NCBI GenBank assembly: GCA_030077755.1
Contig: JAQJZZ010000005.1
Location: 868,001 to 932,000, forward strand
Reading direction: 5' to 3'
From: Filosporella fistucella
Lineage: Eukaryota; Ascomycota; Leotiomycetes; Helotiales
DNA: 64,000 nucleotides
Shown here: piece by piece, positions 56,760 to 64,000 of the stretch
How positions within the stretch are numbered: the stretch's first letter is position 1
Layout: each line of letters opens with the position of its first letter
Translations under genes and position numbers: made by a program
Notes under the pieces: generated by a model
What the model was told of the DNA's origin: nothing
Database searches by the model: none
The model's input: the letters and a program-made list of their open reading frames with translations, nothing else

Positions 56760-59700
56760 CTTGATTCTAATGGATAATTAGCATGAAGTATGATGATATT
56801 GCCCGCGAGCAAAGTCAGATAATGTTATCTGAGAGATAAAGACGAAATATCATATGAAGGAAACGCAAGGGGATCTGGATAACCAGGGTGCATCGAGGGA
56901 GTTGTGTTTAATGAAAGCAGTTGACATGCAAGCGAAGGCACGTTATTCTCAACTCGTAGATCGATCTTCAAACTTACTCTGAGCGTACTGGGCTAAAGGT
57001 GAAATGGGGTCCAAGAAGAATTATGACGCGACAAACAGAAAGATGAAGCAGAGGAGGTACAAATTGGGGATGAATATGGGTGTGAACGCGACAAAACAAT
57101 GAAGAAGTAACAAGCCGGGCAGCAAGAGACGCGACGTAAGGCGGCTCGGTATCATCCTTGACGCGTCCAATTTGAATTGACAAGCCCGATGTGAAAGAGG
57201 CAGATCCTAGTGCCATGATGTGATATGGTGGCAGGGTATGATATACCGGGTAGTGGGAGGTAAACTCGATTCCAGAGTAGAAGAGCTTTGCGCTTTCTAT
57301 AACTGCAGATATGGGGAAAGAAGGATGAGTAAAAGCTAGCACGAGGCATTGCCTGCATGCATCTGAACATGTGTATGGTTGTGCTGCTGTAGATCGAAAG
57401 GGTACTGACTATCGAAATGTGGGAGATGGTAAAGAAGGAGGACGTACTTTTGATTGGAAGATTAGCTTGTAGCTCTGTGGTTTATTTGTATGCTTTGAAA
57501 AGAAGTAATGTCAGTGAGAGACCCAATCAGTGTGAACAAAGATAGTTGATGATAAGCTGGGTGGTTGATGAAAGGGGTTGTGTTTGTGTTAGGATGCGAC
57601 CGGCTGATGCACATCGAGGAGGAGAGACTCACATTTGACTGATTGAGGGAGCGGAAAGAAGAGGGCGGAGATTAAGGTGGGTGCCTTAGCCTGAGAAAAG
57701 AAGAAGAGGAATGAGTTGTTCAACTTGAGGTCAAGTTGTTGTGATGTGTAATGGGTATGGTGGTTCTGAAGATGCTGAGAAAAGAAGGATCCTTAAAAAG
57801 ATATCGAGTAAATTTTGCCCTCGCTAACGCTCGCAGCAACATTTCTCCCAAAAGTGACCTCGATGCTTTGGGCAAGTCTTTTATCGGCTTATCGTCGGAC
57901 GAGAGTAGTTGGTGTTTGATCTCTATTGGCAAAATCAGCTTGATTTGAGTTTGATATCAAGACGCAATTCTAGAAGGTACACAGGCTGAACTACTGGGCA
58001 AGCCCGTCAAGATTGGGATGCTTGATACTGAGGACCTCGTTGAGTGTAGACTGGGCTCTTTCTGTCTGCATACTGATACGGTACATGCTAGGTGCATTCA
58101 GCTATGTAACCTTCTCTACTACGCCTGAAATATCGAAGAAATTGACGGACTCCGCTATGTTGAAGGACATTTGAGTACATAGCCTGGTTGCTAGCCAGAG
58201 GCAGGCTCAATCCTACACCCCAATAACAGAAACACAGGGCAGATAGAGGCTGCTTGGTACTCCAAGCCATTTGGCTGGGATAGCATACTCATTGAATGTT
58301 CTCAGGTAGCTCAGTACTTAAAAGGAATGAGGGCTCACACTGGTGAAAGTTCAGAGGGGTGAAAATCGTGGACAAAGAGACTTGAAAGAAGAAAGTACAA
58401 CGTCAATGGGCAGAAACTATCTGTAGGATCGCATCACGAACAAAGAGACTTCTTTGCATTGTGAATAGTACGGCAGCTGTCAGAGATCAGAGGTCTATGA
58501 GAGGGTAGTTTTCAAAATGTGGGAGGTCGACAAGTGCTCAAAATTCGAGCCACGCACGATGAAAAAAGGAAATCCGGAGTAATGGTATTCGTCTGGCTTC
58601 ACTTTAGTGACTTAATTCTACCTAAAGACTATGGCGGTCGTGATTGCCATCTTTCGACCTCAAACCACCGTCAAAGCTACACGATGCAACCCGAGGCCAT
58701 AGCCCCAGAGTGCACCTATGGTAATGCAAGCACACTAACAGCATGCAATTACTGGGTGGTCTAGGACAAGCTCCAAGCAATAAACTGATAGTAGCCATTC
58801 GGGCATACACATAGCGACCAAATACGGAGAGCTTCAGGTACAGGTCTATCTGCCCAACTCTGCCAGAGTTTTCGCCACATATTTGAATGAAGCATACATA
58901 GAAAGGCCTCGGACTGCCGCTACAGTAACTATCTGAGCACTTAAGAGGTGAGGGTACTGCCACACGAGACACGGTTGGGGCCTAGAAGATAAACGACAGG
59001 ATATCGGAGGCTCTGCAGAGTCGCTGGTCGTCTGGGAAGAGCATGGTGAGGCTAAGGTAGCCAGCATGATGCTGAAGGTAGCGTGCACAGACATAATGCC
59101 AAGACTTTGGCTTGCTGCCATACCTTCAACATATAGCGACTATCCCCGAAGGAAAAGGCTACACAGACCATCGCCCTGGCATATGTAGCTCCCTTCTTTG
59201 TATGGCCTTGGGGAAATATGTTATACCTTGAAGTCCGCTTAATAGCCTTTTAAAACCGGTCCTTGCTACAGTCCCAAGTGGGTATATAAATCTCTGGCTG
59301 ACTACGGCTGTCCCTCTCTGCAATGATGTTTCCTTATTTTTGTTAAGTCATTGTACAGAGCTTTGTGAATCTCTTGGCTTAGGCATAGTGGCTATCGAGC
59401 CTTCAAGCTGAACATGCTTACCCTAAATACAGTATGTGGTGGTATTCTTACCAGCCATCGCATTTGCGTGATCGAGACCGATGAGAAGGACGCCATGTCA
59501 ATCACGAAACTTGCCCAAACATCCATATCGATCTTCAATAGCCTGAGTTCTGTTAGTAATTCATTCCATTTTCCGGGCTCTTGCAAGAATCAATTGAGCA
59601 TGATTTCGAATTTCTCAATTCTCTCGATAACACCTCAGAATCCGTTCATACTGCTTTCCAGACATCGGCAAGGAGTATTAATATGTCCTCCTCCTGAGCG

Positions 59701-60430
59701 TTTTCCTCCACATACCATGGCCACACCGCCCAATCTATCAACGGCCGTCTGGTGTTAACGTGCCTAACTGCCCTGCTTTTAGCTAGGCATAGATGGGCTG
59801 TCAAAAGAATGACTGGAGTGTTGTCTAATCCGGTCTGAATGCTGCACTCTTAGACTTAGCTAATTTGTCATTCGAGAGCAGCCACTTGGTGCCAATCTAT
59901 AGGAATCTAGGATAAGCTTTGTTGAATTAAACTGTACCTAATGCTCTGAAAAGGTTGGAGTATTGAGCATGCCATTTGCTATGTACTAGTATGGCGAATA
60001 TCCAATATTCATTTTCGGAAACCGTACCACAGTATCACCCCGAGATTCATTTTTACCCATTAGAAAAGGAGATTGCAAACGATTTTGTTCTACGATTTTG
60101 CTGATCGCCCCGAAAAGAAACGAATTCGTTCTTGTTCGAATGTTCCTGTACAAAGTGTCAGATTTGGTTGAACGGAATTAGGAGTAATACGAATCATGAG
60201 CCTCTCACTGTTCATGAATAGTTAACTATATAGAGATTGAGCGGAAGAGAGCTCATTTTCTACATTTGACAGAAGCAGTATCTCGATGACAGAAGAATAA
60301 TCTCGTAATCAGAGGGGTAACAGGTCAAGTAAAAAGAACAAAGTGGATTCGCCTCTCTCCCAACGCCTCTAATGCACGCTTCTTATGATCTAATCATACA
60401 CCATCTACCCCATCTATCCTCCACAAAGCT
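56760..60430. other. Long gene-poor region
   Basis: About 3.7 kb between two minus-strand genes. The first kilobase is probably promoter and leader of the helicase. On the minus strand around 59390-59740, broken frames read like a decayed protein (AVWPWYVEENAQEED, then a stop, then GKWNELLTEL), faintly like the C-terminus of a fungal transcription-factor domain, but too weak to name. The minus-strand frame 58846-59121 (91 aa) starts with a hydrophobic segment but has no clear gene features. No repeats or mobile elements recognised. Confidence 0.4.
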
Positions 60431-62538
60431 CTACCCATCGAAGACCGAATGATTCAGCTCAACACCAAACTGATCTTTCGCAATGAACTTCATCTGCTTC
60501 TCAATATCATCCTCCATTCCATCCCCAAACCCAAATATCTGTCTAATTTTGCTAGTATAAAACACGATATCACTGCTGAATAGGACGAACTTGAATAGTA
60601 AGTGCGTCCAAGCATTCCTGAATCTCTCGCTGAAACTGAGATCGGGGCTGTCGACTAGAGATCGTGATGCCCATGCTCCAGTCATCTTGATCCTGTTTAC
60701 GGGCGAGCCAAGAAATTGGTTATTCCCTTGGACAATACGCATATTTCGTCCTATGAAAAGGAGCTCACGGGGGAAATTCTCCTCCTCGGACAGGATCTCG
60801 CGAATACCTTGGCGCATGCGTTCTTGAACCTCGTAATGTCGTTCAGCAGGCGTTTTGCCCTTCAATTCGCCGGTTATGCGATCTTTCGTACTGCTGTCTC
60901 CCCCCTCATAGGGTCTCATCAGAGTGGCACTGGCAAAGAGATCAGGGGCTTTGATACCCCAAGCAGAGGTTATAGTGGAAAGGGTCTTGTTGTCGAATGT
61001 CATGATTGCCTTCCAGAACTCGCAATACTGGTGTCGGAATTTTGGTGACATGCTGATATATAGACCGTGATCTATGAGTACAAGTTCTGGCTGGCCATTT
61101 GGTTGGCGTCGAATGAAGATGTTACCTGGATGTGGGTCACAGTGAACTAAACCCCAGAGAAACATTTGCGCCGAGAAAAGGTCAACCATAGTAGTCATGA
61201 CTTGCTTCAAGGACAGGCCGAGGCCACCTTTACCGTAGCGTCCTCTCCATTCATCGCGGTCAGGTTTGAGAAAGCCGGTGCCATCATTTGAACGGGTGGG
61301 ATGTGTTGGCGCTGAGAGGGGAGTGCCCTTAGCACCTGGACTTCCACGCCCATATCCTCCATACCAAGGTGATGTGAGGGTTTCTTTATCCCAGAGACGG
61401 ACTCCTTCGATCCATTCTGTAGTCATAATTCGTCTTGAGGAAAGTTCTCTGTAAACAGTCGGGATATAAACCCTTCCTCGGAGTCGGGGCTCGCCTGCTA
61501 CCAGCTTGGCCATCTTCTCCGAGTTATCTGCCTCGTTGACAAAGTCTGTTTCGAGCTGCAAGCGCTCGGCTATGTATGGAACAAGACTGTAGAAAGGCAG
61601 GTCGAACCAGTACGTGTAGACTTTCATGACTACCCTGGGCATGAAATTAGCAAATAATCGCTTCAAAGACAATCCAGGACTTACTTGAAAGCCCACAAAT
61701 CCCATCCCACTTGCTGAGCAATCTCTCTCTTCTGAACCTTAATAGCAACCTCCCTCCCATCTGCTAATCTCGCCCAATGAACTTGCGCCACAGAAGCTGA
61801 AGCTCTGGCTTTCTTCTCCATAACTCCCTTTCCATGCTCATTACTGAAGCTGACACCAAATACCTCTTCCGGAGACCTGCCACCAAAATCTTCTCTTATT
61901 ACTCTTTCCACATCGTCCCAGGTATTCTGTGGCGCATCATCAAACATTCTTGCAAACATCTTCTGAAATTCAGGCGGTAATACGGCACTCTGCATAGCAA
62001 TCGCTTGACCAATCTTCAAGTAGAGTCCTCCATTTTGATGTAACAGGTTGAACATTCGCTCAGCATTTCGTCTATGCAAGTCTACGATTTCGCCTCCGAA
62101 GAAAGGCTTTGGTCGAAAATTTAACTTGTAATCAACTGCTACTAGTATGCCTAAACCGAACGTTCGTAGCGATCGCGTCACTGAAGAAGCATACAGTTGT
62201 GTATCAACCAGATAGAGTGTTCCACCCAGTACGGTAATATATAAGAGTCTCCTCCCCCATTTTAGGGATTTGCGATATTGTTTCGCAGGCGCTGCTTTTC
62301 CGAGCGATTCGGGAGAAGGGGGGACGAAAGGTTGGTATCTCTGTTGTATGGAACGGCGTGAAGGATTCAAGGCCTTTGGAAAGGCTATGGAGGGGCGTTC
62401 GGCATTTTTGTGGAAAGTTTGAAGTGTCCTTGATGGTATTCGGAAAATCTGCGACGCTGAGTATGGGTAATTGTTGCACTGGGTTCTACATCTCAAAGTA
62501 GCTCTTGGCAACGATAGCCCTGCCGTGCGCAGTGACAT
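60431..62538 (-). CDS. Mitochondrial ABC1/ADCK1-type (UbiB family) atypical kinase
   Basis: Two exons on the minus strand, 62538-61685 and 61634-60431, give 685 aa. The first 35 residues are basic, Ser/Arg-rich and free of acids, a typical mitochondrial presequence, and a membrane segment follows (LLYITVLGGTLYLVDTQLY). UbiB-family marks: the invariant KxGQ motif (GLYLKIGQAIAMQSAVLPPEFQ region, replacing a glycine-rich loop), AIKVQ lysine, ETDFVNEADN, catalytic HCDPHPGNIFI, and metal-binding DHG (LVLIDHGLY) where most kinases have DFG. This fits the ADCK1/yeast Mcp2 branch, linked to mitochondrial lipid homeostasis. An insert of about 45 residues after WIEGVRLWDKE is Gly/Pro/Ser-rich. Splice phase 2 to 1 restores AFKVVMKVY. 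Substrate unknown. Confidence 0.92.
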
Positions 62539-64000
62539 TGCTTCAACGATGTTAGGACATCGATCAGAAGAACGTCGAGTTTCTCTCTTAAGATGATGAT
62601 GTTCATATAAAAAGCTTATCGGCCACCGTACTTTATCTTATCCCCGTCGGGGCAATGACGCCGACTCGCCTCGGCGTTTTCAACTTTCCTGCTTGTATTG
62701 TATCACCATCATGTAAATCTCCCGAGTGCGAAAATCACTTTGAAAGATCCGAACGGAATTTTGACGTTGTGCGATAAGATGTTATTTGCAATTGCCAATT
62801 AAGTAGGGTTATCCCCTCAAAGTTTATAATAATTAAGATTCTTGAATTCGTTGCAGAACATCACCGAGCTCAAGCAATAAGGCTGTTTGTAAAAAGCGTT
62901 GAAACGGTCTCAAGTATGCACGATGGTACTATTTATAAGTTATGTAAAAGTTTCTTAGAAGTTTGGTACAATACCTGGTCTGATCCTAGGTGAAGGTAAA
63001 GAAAATGCAGGAGGTTCACGCCATCCATATGATTGAGAGACAAGATGCAGTCAGTATGTTGGTGTCTTCAGTTTGCATCTTGCATCATTCGGATCACCAA
63101 TGTTAGACCATCGAGAGAAGTGTACAATTATTATCTAGGCAAGTTTACGATTGGACAGTTGAAGTTTTTTTTTGATAATTACGGTGTTTTGATGACAGGG
63201 AGCGGATAATTTCAAGCATACTAGTAGATACTCCGTAACAGCCCAGATATTGTATCTCGAATTTCCAACGAGGACTCCTGTAGGCTCTTCCTCAACCGAC
63301 GATGCTCTCGAGGGATCCAGATTTGGGTTTCCCGCTTCGCATGAGGCAGGGATACACAGCATTACCTCCCCCGATTGGAGCAATATCCATGGATAAAAGA
63401 ACAATAATGCAGCTTGATTGCACCGTAATGAGATCCCAGTGTCGTCTTCCCAAAACAGATGGTGTCATATGTGGTCATTTAAATAGGAAGTAAATCCTGT
63501 CCTGGAAATCCAACAAAAGCACAATCTACATGGTGTGTTGGCTTCGACTTTATGCTAGTAATCCCAAGATCTGGAAGTCGGCCGTCATGCAAACATCCAC
63601 GGATTTGCAGTACCTGAATTCAAGCCTGTTCCGGTCTAATCAAGCAGTGGGAACCTGCATGTACTTGTACAAAGTACTCCGTGGATTGGGAATGGTGCCA
63701 ATTTTCCCGGTGGCTGCTCGTCCATATAGTATGTGGTGTTCTGGAGAGCATCCCACTATTCCGAAGATTAGGGTGTCGCGCGAAGTGTTACGGAAGCTGG
63801 CAGATTTTCCACAGATAATGGGAAATGAGGTACTGGGTTTGAGCTTGTTATCGCGAAATTTGTGTCAGAGTGCGATGACGGAGTGTAAATTGGATCATTG
63901 GATAGAGTATTGAACCTACATCAAGGACAATTGGTGGTCAGTGAGGTATCTGATCGCAGTAGTACTCTGGATTCAATGGCAGGCCCAATCTGGAGAACGA
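62539..64000. other. Right-end stretch; no gene seen
   Basis: About 1.46 kb to the window edge. Open frames at 63135-63404 (minus) and 63530-63913 (plus) show no family motif or convincing coding pattern. The part nearest the kinase gene is its promoter. No repeats seen. Confidence 0.45.

Noticed and set aside
58846..59121. 91-codon minus-strand frame as a small secreted protein
   Set aside because: The hydrophobic start is preceded by residues that do not look like a signal-peptide n-region, the cysteines are unordered, and the frame overlaps others of equal length.
63530..63913. 127-codon plus-strand frame near the window end
   Set aside because: No motif, no leader or splice features, and composition like the surrounding spacer.

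Overview
The window is nuclear DNA of a filamentous ascomycete (Pezizomycotina). The evidence is the many short spliceosomal introns (about 44-130 nt, GT..AG, CTAAC-like branch sites), a Zn2Cys6 regulator, a TOK-type potassium channel, and a carotenoid set of the fungal type (fused lycopene cyclase/phytoene synthase, fungal phytoene desaturase, CarX-like oxygenase, fungal rhodopsin). A leotiomycete is my best guess, but this is inference from gene content only.

Left part (1-9 kb, accessory in character): a Zn2Cys6 transcription factor (72-1342), a FAD monooxygenase (1968-3283), a protein with two GFA/CENP-V zinc domains (4122-5375), a broken L-amino-acid oxidase relic (5739-6790, minus) and an alpha/beta hydrolase (8149-8937, minus).

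Housekeeping block (11.5-25.9 kb): a small conserved-looking protein behind an ATG-free leader of about 680 nt, the splicing factor Bud13/Cwc26, TFIIF alpha, a Cid1-type nucleotidyltransferase with a split catalytic domain, a TOK-type K+ channel and a dienelactone hydrolase.

Light and carotenoid block (26-45 kb): a rhodopsin with all proton-pump residues (minus), then phytoene desaturase, lycopene cyclase/phytoene synthase and a CarX-like oxygenase. Together these would make phytoene, desaturate and cyclise it to beta-carotene, cleave that to retinal, and load retinal onto the opsin. Lodged between the opsin and the biosynthetic genes is a divergent pair of secreted-protein genes (29015-36038). 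One is a 20-exon gene joining an SGNH/CE3-like esterase, FG-GAP repeats and a C-terminal region resembling the zymocin/killer-toxin-like part of fungal class C chitinases. The other is a small secreted protein of unknown family. This pair is my main candidate for an undescribed system.

Right part (46-64 kb): a very large gene joining a U-box-like domain to a PARP-type ADP-ribosyltransferase domain, a DEAD-box RNA helicase, and a mitochondrial ABC1/ADCK1-type kinase, separated by gene-poor stretches. A threefold degenerate tandem repeat lies at 45.7-46.2 kb. I saw no rRNA, tRNA, CRISPR array or intact transposon. Exon boundaries were placed by hand from splice motifs and frame continuity; none is backed by transcripts.
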